A stretch of DNA of 64,000 bases from Hyposmocoma kahamanoa (Eukaryota; Arthropoda; Insecta; Lepidoptera; Cosmopterigidae): assembly GCF_003589595.1 (NCBI RefSeq), contig NW_020654422.1:20538769-20602768 (forward strand). The letters are read 5' to 3'. Numbering within the stretch: position 1 is the first letter of the stretch; the number at the start of each line of letters is the position of its first letter. Both the position numbers and the translations under genes were made by a program. The notes under the pieces were generated by a model. That model did no database searches and had not been told where the DNA came from. It saw only the letters and a list, made by a program, of their open reading frames with translations. Shown piece by piece: positions 34,402-46,400 of this stretch.

Positions 34402-34420
34402 CCTTTAGCTACTGAGGTGG
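34402..34420 (+). repeat. Terminal inverted repeat of piggyBac 2, left
   Basis: CCTTTAGCTACTGAGGTGG; one mismatch (G/A, seventh base) to the inverse of 36914-36932. Confidence 0.92.
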
Positions 34421-34571
34421 ATTTAATTTCACGTAAACACTGACGTGGGGGCCTCAGAGTCCCGTACATATATGTGCTTATATTTAAAAATGTTGAGTTT
34501 TTTTGGAGTTAAGTGTTTAGTAATTAGCTTTAGTAGATGTATTTAAATAAGATAAAACCATTTCCATATGA

Positions 34572-34577
34572 TTTATT
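34572..34577 (-). promoter_or_regulatory. Candidate polyadenylation signal of piggyBac 2
   Basis: AATAAA on the minus strand, about 220 nt after the transposase stop and inside the element. Confidence 0.4.
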
Positions 34578-34797
34578 TATTTATAATTAACTATTGTTTT
34601 ATAGTTTCTAAAACACAGCATTTTTTTGGCATAAATCACATGAGATCATAAATCACATAGTATTAATTACAATTATTAAAAAAAACAACAAATTAACTTG
34701 CAATCTTAATTTTAAATAGTCTTTCTAGCAAATGGCACATCAATAATTATAATACTATAACAGGAACAAAAAAAATACAGGCTTCAATTATTGCGAA

Positions 34798-36640
34798 TTA
34801 AACACAGTCTGGGCAAACTTGCTTTGCACATTGAAGGCATACATGTTTGTTGCATGCATAACATGTGTGTGTAGATTTTCTTTGAAGCTTCGAAGGACAT
34901 GTGTGGCACCTCCTTCTTTTCTTAGATTCTTCTTCGTGAATTTCTTGACGGTCAGGTACAGGCATATCCTTTCCCAGCACACGTGCTAAACTCAAACGTA
35001 GCTCACGTGGCAACCTTTCGTTCAACACTCGTCTTTTCATTTGGGGTAGCACTAAACTGCGAGCTAATTCTTTTACAAAAATTCCCCTTTCAGTAGTCTT
35101 GTCATGATGTATGTAGCAAGTGACTGTTGACGGTACTGATATCTAACATGCGGTAAAAAACTACCATTGGCCAACGACGGGTCCTACGACTTGAAGTATA
35201 AATAGAGCATTTTTTATCTATTTCATCCACACCTCCTTTGGTTTTGTTATAGAAGTCGATTATTTCAGGTTTTCCGGTGGATTCATCAATAGCTTCCGTG
35301 TGGTGCATTGAAGATACGAGGATGACTGCTTTATTTTTTTTCGGCACATGTGACAAAAGAGTATTTTGACCAGCAAAACCTTAAAGCGTGGATCCTATAT
35401 CTCTGTGTTTTGAGGGTAGAAACTCTTTTGGTATCTCTCGCTTATTTTTTTTCATGGTACCAACACATGTAAGCCCCTTTTTCTTCAAATAATCAATAAG
35501 CTCTATTGACGTAAACCAGTTATCGCAGGTTACGTTTCTATTACTTCCAAACAAAGGCTTTGTTAGACGAATCACAGATTGTGTTGGTACCATAAACTTT
35601 TTTTCTACGTCTGTCAATCCCTCACCATCTGATCCACGTCCCGTATAAATATAACAATTATAAAAATAACCGTTCTTTGCATCACACAGGCACATCAATT
35701 TCAACCCATATTTCGCAGGTTTCATTGGCATGTAAATCATTAGATGCGTGCGCCCTCGAAAAGGTACCAACATCTCATCCACAGTGGCATATTCGCTGAC
35801 ATTATATAACCTCTGGCAATTTTCTACAAATTTTGTAAACACACACGAAATTGCTGCGATCTTGTCAGACAGTTTTCGTACTTCACGATCAGCAGGGTTA
35901 TCAAATCGCAAACAATGCAAAATGAACATAAATCTGTTTTTAGACATGACGCATCTAAATATCTCCCTACCGCTACCATCAGTCGCAAATAGGTAATTTA
36001 CATTTTCGTGGTTGGATTTGAAAACCGCAGTAAAAAATAGAAGACCTATAAATGCATGAAGTTCCACCATATCTAAATTTCGGAGCTCTGGGCGATCTTT
36101 ATCCAAAAATTTTGCCCGATACAAATTTAACTTTTCATTAGTCCACTTGAGAATCTCTAGTAAAATCTCATCGTCAATATATTTATTCCAAATAGAAAAA
36201 GGATCTTTTGGGTCATTTATTGTTAAATTTGAAAAGTTAGTTCGTCTAATTATATTATGTTGAGAAACTCGAACGACTCTAGATGGTGCTTGACGCGCCC
36301 ATTTGTAGCGATTTTTTCCATAAAAGAAACGAATCGATCGAATTGATGACAGAGGAACATCGTCATCGGAGGACATCTGTTTTTCAGAAACATTGTCAAC
36401 CTGTTCTTCGGGTTCCGACTCACTCTGCGTATCCCAGTTATGCTCATGAAGCTCCGGTATAAAGGTGTCATCAATATCTTCAGCCTCCGAACCGCTAGAG
36501 TCTTCACGATCTATCCACGACATCACAGTTTTCTCAAAATCGTCATTCCATGGCACTACTGTTCTCCTATTTTTCGCTATTTGTTGGTTATTATTATTAC
36601 CGAGAGACCGTTTGCTCCCGGACGACGTACTGGGCTCCAT
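34798..36640 (-). pseudogene. piggyBac-type transposase, one nonsense and one frameshift
   Basis: The reading starts at the ATG at 36640 (MEPSTSSGSKRSLG). It has an acidic N-terminus, then the core with D288 in YATVDEMLVPFRG and D373 in NVTCDNWFTS. After 419 codons a TAA at 35383-35381 replaces what is probably a sense codon. The same frame continues at once as GFAGQNTL and SHVPKKNKAVILVSSMHH, then TKGGVDEIDKK with the third catalytic aspartate. Near 35104 a small indel shifts the frame; coding resumes as HDKTTERGIFVKELARS and ends in the cysteine-rich domain (CHTC, CYAC, CLQC, CPDC). The total of about 614 codons equals a full-length family member. Only two lesions mean the copy died fairly recently. 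Divergence from the first copy is large outside the catalytic blocks. Confidence 0.93.
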
Positions 36641-36913
36641 ATTGTAAAAATCTTCAAACTACTGCAAAATTAGACGATAACTAAAACGAAACTATTTACA
36701 AAAACAAAGTAACGTAAATACTGAGGTAGGGTCTGAGAGGCCCACGAAAAATTTCAAAATTAATTTACGTTTCGTATAGCGCGCGCAAATACGTGTACAG
36801 CCGTTGACAGCCTCGACGCAACTAAACTCGAAGGTACTAGAAGGTATGCATGTGTCGTGCGCGGGGGAAGGAAGTAATTCAACAATTTTACTTTCTCAAG
36901 GCCCGAGACGCCC

Positions 36914-36932
36914 CCACCTCAGTAGTTAAAGG
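36914..36932 (-). repeat. Terminal inverted repeat of piggyBac 2, right
   Basis: Inverted partner of 34402-34420, followed by TTAA at 36933-36936. Confidence 0.92.
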
Positions 36933-36936
36933 TTAA

Positions 36937-38097
36937 GGACACACTGAATTTACGCCGAGGTTAAGTTTTCCCTATACGTTCACGTGTGTTCTACAAATGG
37001 TTGTACTAACAATTACAAAATTGTTTGAATAGAAACTGTGAAATAGCCAATGATAACTATAAGACAGTTTCGTCGAGAAAGAGACAAAAATAGCGCGGTC
37101 TAAATAACTAAAGGACAATAAAATAAAAAACAAAGCGTTTCCTACCAAAAAAGTCGTAAATACTAAATCAAGAGAGCGAGCTTACTAAAGGGCAGTAAAA
37201 AACCTTTGTCTCGTTTTAAACAATAAACCGAATAGTCTAAACTGTCATAGAGTTTTTTATAAGCAGTAAGTCAAGAATTTGCAGATATATTTACCAAAAT
37301 CAATATTTTTCTTTATGTACTACCAGAAAGTTACAAATGACACATGTCCAAGAGTGGTTCAACGCGTGAAAAGCGCGATTGCATCGCTACACTTACAACT
37401 TATAGACGAATCGCGCGTTTGTATCGATGCAGTCGCGCGCTTGCATAGCGTTTGTATTGCTGCTTAAAATTGCCCGCGTGTGTAAAGGTAGACGGTTAGC
37501 GACTGCATCGCATTTGTGTCGCTGCTAAAAAGTCGCCGTGTATGACGGCACTAACTGTAACGGATGATAATGCATTAAGTTATTGATCACAAAACAATGC
37601 ACCTAATCATAATTGCAGTATTTGCAACAATGATTATGATGCCCCAGGGAGTGACCCTTGATGAGATGAATATTTATTTTCATCAATATAAAACATAATT
37701 TATTGAAATATTTCTTTCATTTAGTGCCATATTTTCTACATTGATAATAAATATGCAAATGCAGTAAGTAACCAAGAATATTTTCTTTTTGAAATAAACC
37801 TAAATCTCGCAAGACTGTATTACTAACATCATAAACAACGACTGCTGTTCCATTATTATTAATATATCAGATTTTGCTTTCGTACAGAAATAATAATATT
37901 TAAACATATTTTTAGTTGATAATTGATAGAGAAGTTTGCATATTTGAACTTACAACTTTATTACAAAATGCAGTTCTAACAAGTATAACATAGTACTGCA
38001 AAAACTTAAAAGTTTTTGGTAAATTTACTTTGTTTTATAAAAAGTTATGGAACAAAAGTATTACGATGAAAATTTTAAGATAAAAAAATATGAGGTC
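36937..38097. other. Non-coding stretch with a GC-rich repeat cluster
   Basis: Between 37345 and 37555 several imperfect copies of a GCATCGC/GCGACTGCATCGC motif alternate with TTTGTRTYGCTGC. This looks like the subterminal repeats of a worn DNA transposon, but no clear terminal repeat or target duplication could be set. The rest is AT-rich with nothing recognised. Confidence 0.45.
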
Positions 38098-38262
38098 TGT
38101 TGGTTCGTTCCGTATTGTTGTAGCATGGTTTGCTAGGAGACGTTGGTTGGAATCTAACCAGATCGAAGTGAATTTATTCTAAGTGTTCGATCTTTGTTTA
38201 ATAATTATAACAAACTAGTGGAGTAATTTCACAAAAAAATATTTGAATATCATCGTGATGAA
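38098..38262 (+). repeat. SINE family C copy
   Basis: A worn tRNA-like head (GCATGGTTTGCTAGGAGACG, then TTGGTTGGAATCTAACC) is followed by GTGTTCGATCTTTG and the tail AGTGGAGTAATTTCACAAAA. The head is closest to the intact one at 56205-56390. Confidence 0.75.
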
Positions 38263-38296
38263 CATCCTGACATTCACTATAACCTTATTATTATAG

Positions 38297-38436
38297 TAGT
38301 AACGCTTTGTGACCTTCCCACTAGAGCACCCGAGAAGGCCACCGTGGGGTTTTAGCCGGTAGAAGTCCGGCATAACCTCCCGCCGCCCCCGCGGCGGAGA
38401 GGTATCCTCAGAGGATTTCTCCACGCAAAAAAAAAG
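38297..38436 (+). repeat. Non-LTR retrotransposon 3' tail with A-tract
   Basis: A GC-rich block with ACCGTGGGGTTTTAGCCGGT and GGTATCCTCAGAGGATTTCT ends in nine A residues. Related in layout to the LINE tail at 23961-24220. I see no clear target duplication. Confidence 0.6.
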
Positions 38437-38854
38437 TATGTATTGACGTGGCATTGATTAAAATAAAAAAAATGCAAATTACTCTATTAAACCAAATATT
38501 TCGAAGAAAAACTCTTTGTGGTATTTGATTATTTCTTTATAGTCTTGTGTTAAGTCTACCCGCCTTTTGCGTTAAATTCGCCTCTTTGAAGCCTCCAGTG
38601 ACCAAAAGGCTGGCGGCTACTTCCGCCAAAAAAATAAGCTTAGCTTTCCAAAAAGGGAATAAACATTTCCAGCTGCCTGAACACGATACTCCAGGGTGTA
38701 GCCTTGGATGAAATTATACCTTAAAAGCTTCTGGAAATTTCCTGTCCTCATATTCGTCTATAATAAGAAACTTTTATATACCATTTTTTTTACGAATTGA
38801 AGATGTCTTCAAAAGAATATCTTTAAACAACGAGCTCGTTTGCCAACCGTTTTC

Positions 38855-39215
38855 ACTTTGGGCGTAGGATGAGGATGTCCCGGGTTCGATTCCCGGTACG
38901 ACCAAATTGGGAAAAAGCTTTTCTAAATTGTTTCTAGTCTGAGTGAATTTCGTTGCTCTACCAGAGCTCCTTGCACAGGAAATTTTATACTTTGGGTTAG
39001 GTAATAATGGTGTGGCTGTCTGGTTCATAATTATTATTATTTCTGTTTTTTCTTAGCCTGTTGGGTGCTTTTAACTACATTTACGGATCGGAATCAAGTA
39101 AATGTACTAGTATTATCTGGTATTGTTTTCTTTTTCTCAGCCTGTAGACTGGTTTTAACCACATTTACGGACCTATATCAAGCAAATGTATTTTTATTCT
39201 CTGGTTTCCTTTTCT
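38855..39215 (+). repeat. SINE family D fragment followed by a tandem duplication
   Basis: At 38880 a B box (CCCGGGTTCGATTCCCGG) is followed by ACCAAATTGGGAAAAAGC, as in the copy at 58697. From about 39045 to 39215 a unit of roughly 85 nt (CAGCCTGT...TTTTAACYACATTTACGGA...AAGYAAATGTA) occurs twice in tandem with divergence. Confidence 0.6.
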
Positions 39216-40221
39216 TTTTTTAACTGACTTCAAAAATCGCGCACTATCGCGCGTGAAGGCTTTCCCGCGCGCAATTCTATACGCTTCTAATCACGCACGA
39301 TAGAGCGACTATGTAACGAGGGCTAATAGGTAGTAAAGACTAGTTCGAGAATGTCCGAAATAAAATGTTACATAGTAATTTGTTATTCAAATTTCTAAAC
39401 AGAAGGAACATCGTTTACTGACGTATTCTCCGTACAGCCGAGCTCAAATTCAGCTTTATGTCAGGACATAGACATGAGACATTCGAACGCAATAAACTTA
39501 TCTTTATGTCTCTATTTCGTCACTTCACAAATAGAATAACTCACGTGTTCGGTAAGTGCGGGGCTTAACAACCGGCGCTTGTTCTTTTAAAAACGCCGAC
39601 CTTTGTTTTGGTCGTCTTTTGTTTTTTTTTAATTAGAATTCATTCCTGTTGTAGTACTTTATGTCGTTTCCAACTTCTCAGTAACTGTCTTGTCTGATAT
39701 TCTTGTCGTAATTGAGTATGACATACGATCTGACTCAGGTTTTAAAAGCATTCATTCATTCTCCACTAATAATGTTCACATTTTTTAAATGGATAATGTT
39801 CATGCGGTCAGAGTTTGGAACTCACTTCCCATTATGTTTTAAATGAGAGCAAGGAGCTCTATTTATGCACTGGTCCATCCATTTTATAGATATTATAGTA
39901 CGAAATATCTATTGGTCAGAGTATTTATATAGTCTGTAGTAATTTAATGATTTTTGATATTTTTTTTTATTGTTGTTATTCTATTACATAATTTAATTTG
40001 GTTTTGTTGTGCACGTAAACCCGTTTTTGTAATTATTGTCCTGTATTTTGGTCTGCAGGAAGAAATTTCTCATAGAATAAGCGGTACTTTTTGTTTGTGT
40101 TTTCTGTTTTAGTAAATGTAGTTTGTCTTGTGCAAAAAATAGTGAAATAAATATAATTCATTGATAGACACTGACACGAGCTTGTAAGAAGCTACTCGAG
40201 TTAAGGATATATCGATTTATT

Positions 40222-40400
40222 TTGACGGTTTCCATAGTCGAGTGGCTTGCACACCGGTTTTCATGGTTTCGCCATCAATGAGTTCCCGGGTTTGATCCCC
40301 AGTCGGATCAATGTAGAAAACTAACTTTTTTATATTGTCTCGGGTCTGGGATTTGTGGTACCGTCACCGTTACTTTGGGATCAAAGCAACGTATGTGATA
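40222..40400 (+). repeat. SINE family D copy
   Basis: Head GACGGTTTCCATAGTCGAGT with A-box-like AGTCGAGTGGC, B box GGTTTGATCCC, tail CTCGGGTCTGGGATTTGTGG. It lies directly before a SINE C copy. Confidence 0.75.
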
Positions 40401-40404
40401 CCAA

Positions 40405-40570
40405 CTAAGCTGGTATAGCGTCTGGCATGGTCTGCTAGAATGCGTCGGTTCAATTCCGGCCGAATCGAAGGAATTTTTTCTGAGTGTTCGATCTTTGTAT
40501 TAATAATTATAACAAACTAGTGGAGTAATTTCACAAAAATAATTGAATATCAGTTTAATAAAAATTTAAA
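40405..40570 (+). repeat. SINE family C copy
   Basis: Head CTAAGCTGGTATAGCGTCTG, B box GGTTCAATTCC, tail AGTGGAGTAATTTCACAAAA followed by ATTGAATATC. The tail matches the first bases of the window. Confidence 0.8.
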
Positions 40571-40849
40571 TACAATGAATAGCGACGTTTCTAGTCGGGA
40601 CTGGTAGCTGTAAATGTAATCTAACTGGGTGACGAAATATCATAGATTTCTCATAGGCGCTACGGCTAAAAAGTCGTTGAAAAACCAAACACAAAGATAC
40701 GACGCAAGCACATAGAAAAATTCGTGAGGTAACATATGTGATGTTGTTTAATAGTTATTTATATTATTGGGTCATCATGAGGCGTAAGGCATTAAGCACT
40801 AGGCTTTAAATGACGTCTAGCGACATTATTGTCGAGAAATATTATACTT

Positions 40850-41095
40850 TTAATAAATAAAACCGACATCAAAAGTTCCTGAAATTACATCTGTTTGCCA
40901 CGCCGCGAAACCGGATTCATTCTCTAGTTTACCAACCTTAAAGATGGAATATTCTCTATAAATTTAAATGGAACCAATACTGAGGTACCCTCCGTCCAAT
41001 AAAAAACGAATCATCAAAATCTGTTCACAAATGCCGGAGTAATTGCGTAACACATGTACATACAAAAAAATACAGAGGAATTGAGAACCTCCAGA
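40850..41095 (+). repeat. Family B, short derivative
   Basis: AACCGACATCAAAAGTTC start, ATTGAGAACCTCC end region. The internal block with GGTTCTCACTACTCAAAG is absent, giving a roughly 240-bp short form like those at 42519 and 52960. Confidence 0.7.
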
Positions 41096-41199
41096 ATGCT
41101 TAGCTGAATTTTAGTCTATCTACATATATTTACCTGAGCAGACTTAGTTGTTATATAGTGCTCTGTGCGTGAATATTAATATCATTCATGGACTCTGAC

Positions 41200-41531
41200 G
41201 TTTATATTTGTGAGGACCAGTGCTCAACGACTGACACAGCATTATCAGTGGCGTTGTACAGGACTAGCCTGTGTAGGTGTAGGGGCACGCAGGACAAGAC
41301 AAAAGATGTGCCATAGTCTGGGGAGAGACACCACAAATATATGCGCTCCTGTGCATGCTCTCCTTGCTTCGGCCGACTTGGGTCCGTAGTCTATTTAAAG
41401 ACTTCCAAGTGTGCCAAGGTAGATTATGCCCAGGAGGGAGGTGTATCTCTCTTTCCAGACATTTATACGGACTTGATTAGTTACCCTGTCCAGACGGAAT
41501 ACTTCTTTGATGAAGATATGCCGAATCTTTA
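41200..41531 (+). other. GC-richer segment with an unidentified 63-codon open frame
   Basis: An open frame from ATG 41341 to the stop at 41532 reads MRSCACSPCFGRLGSVVYLK, with the end YPVQTEYFFDEDMPNL. It is preceded in frame by a TAG at 41314. No recognised family; possibly a worn retroelement. Confidence 0.25.
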
Positions 41532-41714
41532 GCCTCAGGATTCACGATACGTGATAGTATAAGGGGTGCCGCGGGTCAGTCTCTTTTTTTAAGCGCTCTA
41601 GGGAGCTAGCCACGTTTTAGTAGCAATTGTACGAGTAAAAAAAGTAGAGGTCATTGATCTTTATGAGTGTTAAAAAAAAAAAGTAATCGTTTCTTTCAAG
41701 CCCTGATAGAGTGC

Positions 41715-41925
41715 TTTTTTTTATAATATCAAGTAACGGGACGAACAAGACGTGCGCCTGATAGTAAGCTGCACGCCTGTCCATAACAGTTGCAGTACCA
41801 CTCAGGGCTTTAAATCGCAAAGATCTGAGGGGCACTGTGACTGTGCCTGTCACCCTGAGCTTTAAGTTCACAAGTCCCATGTGCTTGTAATTTCACCAGC
41901 ACCCTTAACTTTCAAAACCTCTTTC
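41715..41925 (-). repeat. Repeat family A copy
   Basis: The inverse order of blocks (GTAACGGGACGAACAAGACG, GAGGGGCACTGTGACTGTGC, CCCATGTGCTTGTAATTTCA) matches 32425-32715. Confidence 0.75.
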
Positions 41926-42224
41926 AAAACTACCGTTAAAATGGTTGTAATATTGTTCTAATGTACAAATTTAACCTTAAAGTCAAAGTATCTTTATTTC
42001 ATAATCAAGCAAATTACGATACATGGATGAGTTCAAAAACACTTACTGACAGGTGAGCTTCATATATGATTGACAAGGTTACATTAGAAGTAGAAAGGTG
42101 ATTTTTAAGACGTTTTGGATATAAGCTCTCATGGTTCTTTAGTTTTTGGACTTAATGGGCTAATCTATTATAACACTTCTAAGTACGTAAAATAACACTA
42201 CATACATAAATCACTACCTATCAG

Positions 42225-42518
42225 AAGCAGTACAGCTCCGTGTGAAAGAGTTCGTCTAGGGAAGTACTGCCACCATACTTATGTCTGCCGCCAAGCAGTA
42301 GTGTGAGCATTAATTACTGCGTTGTCGTTTTGAAGGGTAAGGGTGCTGGTGAAATTACAGGTACATGGGACTTCTCAACTTATGTCTCAGGGTGACGGGC
42401 GCAGTGGATCAGATCTTTGTCATCTATAAAGCTCTGAGTGGCACTGCTACAATTATAGACAGGGGTGTCGCTTACCACCAGGCGTACGACTTGTTCGTCC
42501 CGTCACTTGACATGATAA
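42225..42518 (+). repeat. Repeat family A copy, joined to family B
   Basis: Complete block order from AGTTCGTCTAGGGAAGTACT to TTGTTCGTCCCGTCACTTGA. It is followed within about 10 nt by a family B copy in the same orientation, an arrangement also seen (inverted) at 52960-53310. Confidence 0.8.
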
Positions 42519-42737
42519 TCAGTACAGAGTACTAAAAAACCGACCTCAAAAGTTCGTGGGATCACATCTAATTGAAAGTGCGTGAAACTGGATTCATCCC
42601 CTAGCTTGCCACCCTTAGAGGTGGAATGTTTTCTTCAAATTTAAATGAGACCAATACTGAGGTAAACTTTCTTTCCAACAAAAAATAATAAAAAAAATCC
42701 AGCAAAGAATATAATTATTTTGAAGTCGGTTAAAAGA
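42519..42737 (+). repeat. Family B, short derivative
   Basis: Starts CAGTACAGAGTACTAAAAAA and ACCGACCTCAAAAG, ends TTTTGAAGTCGGTTAAAA. The central block is missing. Confidence 0.8.
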
Positions 42738-43611
42738 GCTATGCAGATGTATTGCTTAACCATTCGAGTACCTCCCAGAAGCTGAAGAGTTTTGCTAAGT
42801 ATTTCAGACCGTCTAGATGAAATCCCGACTTGTGTAGGATGCGCGCCCTTTGAACTGCAACGGTCTTGTATAACATTTGAGAACGCGCAATTAGCTCAAA
42901 AATATAAATAATGATGTGCCTGATAATCATATCAATTACCTGGTCTCACATTTGGGAATCTTCTATTCTAAGTGCCAGAGAAACGGAATTGACTCCAGGG
43001 TACAACTCATAACACTCACACCTGAGCCAACTCAGAAAAGTTTCCTGATTGAGTCCTACCGAGGATTGAACCGACTGTGTCCCCAAGGTAGTCAATATGT
43101 TTCGTGTAAGTTGTGGTAAACGGCTCACGCTGAAGTTGCGATATTAAAGTTCACAATGTTGTGAATCTGCAGTAGATATTGCACTCTTTATTTATTTATT
43201 GAGGTTCATCAGCGATACATGTACATGTTATATTGGTAAGGGTGTTCTAGATACACAACTGTTTAACAATGAAACACACAAAAACAGAATAGTCTTAATA
43301 TTGCAGTGTATACAGAAAAAGAGAAATGAACAAACTGATATAACGCTAAAATATGATAATCAGAATAAAAATATACATCCTAAATAAATTTTTGCAATTA
43401 ATGCTAAGAATACTGCTAATTTACTTGCTAAGGCCTTGCGAAAACCGGTTATCGAGTCTGAGAAAAATCTTCTTTCTGTCATATCTAAGAACAGTCCCAT
43501 ATCTTTTACTTGTACAAGCAAGCCTGCACAACCTTATCAGTCAGGTCCTCACCCCAGATCAGCCCGTTGACACAGACTTTTGTAGCAGAGAGCTCCTTAA
43601 AAAAAAGCTTT
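42738..43611. other. Non-coding stretch
   Basis: At 42940-43130 a tract (TGGTCTCACATTTGGGAATC, GAGTCCTACCGAGGATTGAA, CTGTGTCCCCAAGG) looks like a worn inverse SINE head. No gene. Confidence 0.35.
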
Positions 43612-43895
43612 GATAGAGTTCGTCCAGGGAACTACTGCCACCTTACCTATTTATGCTGCCAATCAGTAATATGGGCATAACTGGGTTCCGGTTTTGAAGG
43701 GAAAGCATGCTGGTGAAATTACAGGCACATGGGACTTATGAACTTAGGTCTCAGGGTGACAGGCGCAATGGCAGTGCCCCTCAGATATTTGCGATTTACG
43801 ATTTAAGGCTCTGAGTGGCCCTGCAACTATTATGGACGGCCGTGTAGCATACAACCAGGCGCACGACTTGTTCATCCCGTCACTGGACCTTATAA
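43612..43895 (+). repeat. Repeat family A copy
   Basis: AGTTCGTCCAGGGAACTACT to TTGTTCATCCCGTCACTGGA, same block order as 32425-32715. Confidence 0.8.
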
Positions 43896-46117
43896 AAAAA
43901 CTTCATTTAGTTCTCAAAAAGCTAGTGCCCTGGATGATAATTAAAACTTAGTAGAAGATATGGCACATCTGCGAGCAGGACGATGTGAGATTGCTACCAT
44001 AATTAACAGAAAAAAAACTACATATCTGTCATTACATTTCACACTCTATATACACCTAGTTATGGTCGACTTTCGAAGGTAAAGGTAGCTACGTTGTATA
44101 GATACGTCTTGCTGTATGGTTAGCATCAAAATGCCAGCCAATGTCCTTGCTTCGACAACTACCAACTGGGGACCCATTTTATTGTATATCCGAGCAATGG
44201 TGCATAATAAGTAGTACGTCATCTTTATTATTATGTTACAGGGTAGAATGTAAATATGTCTCTATGACTAACATGATCCTGATTATTTCTGTAGAAACGA
44301 ATTATATCATACAGATTCTCATTCCTAGACGCTGGGTTTAACTGCGATACTCTGACACCGAAGCCTTTCGATGCTTCGGGAGATCTTAGATGTTCCTTGA
44401 TTCAGTACAATTCATAAAGTTAAAAACTTTTCTCAAATTTTAATTTCACCTAATATCTTGACTATGTTTCTTATGTTTAGTTTGAACTTATCTTACTGTA
44501 CTTAGTTCATCTATGATTATCATGACACCCTCGAATATTCCATACGTGTCGCGTTCGAAATTCAAAAACTATGGCCGCCATCTTTAATGTTCCGATGACG
44601 GAATTAGATTACCCGTTTGATTTATGTCGGTGCTTTATTGGATGACTGCTCTCAGATGTTTACTGCTCTCTTTTTCGGGGGAGTTATATATTATTATTCT
44701 AATTTGAAATGATAATTGGAACATATTGTGTAAAAATCCCTAAATCGAGCGTATTTTATATTATTGCTTTACATTTTTTAAACCTTTCGTGTATTGGTAG
44801 TGTCATCTTTTAAATATTTGAACTTAGATTGATTTCTTTTTCAATTTTTTTAACACACGGATTATTTTGGTGACTATACTGCCAATAAGATAAATGTAGT
44901 AATATAGTGAACGTTTGTATATATTAACATAGAGTGTTTGTTCTTTGGAAGTTTATATTTAATAAATAAATAAATGCAAGTATAGTACCGGCTTTCATTA
45001 AAGTTATCTACTTTATTTTCCTGCTAGAATATAAACTCACTAGCTTTGTTCGTAATCTCGAAAACTAGGTAACAGTTGCGGCCATTTTTTACTGTTTTAA
45101 GCTCATTCTGCAGCTGGCTCTATGTTACGGACTCTTAACTTTATGTGGTGAATAGTTTCCTTTGCTCAGTTTTATTGTTGTTTTAACGTGATTAGAAACT
45201 TTAATAATATAATAAAACCTTAATATAAAATCTTCAATACACAGAAACTGAAAAGCATAAGCTATTAAATTAATCACCCAACATTGAAAAGCGTTACAAC
45301 AAAGCAGTGGCAGTATAAACAATTAAACAAGTGTCCCATTAATTATAACTATTGACTGTCAACAAGAGTTTTTAATCTGTACTCGCTTTGTTTTTTTTGT
45401 CAAGCGTGAGAGAGGCACTTGAATGTAATTTATGTGCCTCTGTTTTTAAAATACCAGCATTTTGATTTATCTATATTGTATTTGTTTTGTTTTTAGGAAA
45501 AATTTATCCCGTGTACTCGATAATTTTATTATTCTTGGCAAGTGGTCGTGGTTTCTGGCTACTGCTGATCACCTGAATAAATTCAGAAGTACTTTCCTAT
45601 GATGCTTAAGTGTTCTTTATGGGAATAATTTTATTATAAAAGGTTTCTTATTATTTCAATGCAAAAACATTGCTCCAAGGTTCTATGATAAATTTTTTGA
45701 CCATTTTATTTCTATAAAGCCTGTCTATAAGAAAACCTATAGAGAATTGAAGTGACTTTGCGACGGCGAGAGATGAAATATTTTCAATAACAAAGGAAAT
45801 TGATCTAAAATGAGTGTCCAATGAGATTATCTCTTGAGCCTACTGAAGCAAAAATGCTCTCTAAGCTTTGTATAGCAAAGTGGAGAATCGTATAAAAGAA
45901 ATGTCTGTTTTCAAAGCTTGTTTCTATGTAGGTCATGTTAAGACATAATTTGTGGTTAAAGCATGTAACTTTTAGTAAACCTAAAAGTAAAATGATGATG
46001 TCACCTAGCGAAATGTTATCATTTATATACGAAAAATCGTGTTACTAGTACAATAAATTTAATAATATTTTTCACAAAATCTATCAAAAAACCTGCAAAA
46101 GCGCCTTGCAAGTAGAT
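43896..46117. other. Non-coding stretch
   Basis: AT-rich, no repeat border or gene I can support. The patch at 44520-44700 is slightly richer in GC (ACTATGGCCGCCATCTTTAA) but not open or spliced in any visible way. Confidence 0.4.
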
Positions 46118-46400
46118 AGAAACAGTAGGCCCCTTGTGAAAGATTTCATCCATAGAGGTACCACCTTACCTATTTCTGCCGCCAAGCAGTAACACCATTA
46201 GTGTGTTCCGGTTTTGAAGGGTACTGGTGAAATTACAGGCATATGGGACTTGTCAACTTTTGTCTCAGGGTGACGGGCGCTGTGGCAGTGCCCCTCAAAT
46301 GTTTGTGATTTAAGGCTCTAAGTGGCACTGCGACTGGTATAGACAAGCGTGTCGCTTACCGCCAGTTACACGACTTACGTCCCATCATTTGGTACAATAA
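46118..46400 (+). repeat. Repeat family A copy
   Basis: TACCACCTTACCTATTTCTG, GCCGCCAAGCAGTAAC, CTCAGGGTGACGGGCGCTGT, CTCTAAGTGGCACTGCGACT in family order. It ends at CGACTTACGTCCCATCATTT. Confidence 0.75.

Larger units (their letters stand above)
34402..36932 (-). mobile_element. Second piggyBac-type transposon, distinct lineage (2531 bp)
   Basis: TTAA duplications flank 19-bp inverted repeats with one mismatch: CCTTTAGCTACTGAGGTGG at 34402-34420, and 36914-36932, which reads CCTTTAACTACTGAGGTGG on the other strand. Subterminal blocks near 34444-34467 and 36721-36752 are also inversely related (GTGGGGGCCTCAGAG against GGTCTGAGAGGCCCAC). The transposase gene (34798-36640) has two disabling changes. 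The ends look functional, so it could be moved in trans by a related transposase. TIR and protein differ from piggyBac 1. Confidence 0.94.

Noticed and set aside
37345..37555. Possible CRISPR-like array
   Set aside because: The repeats are imperfect and irregularly spaced, and the DNA is eukaryotic; subterminal transposon repeats are a better fit.
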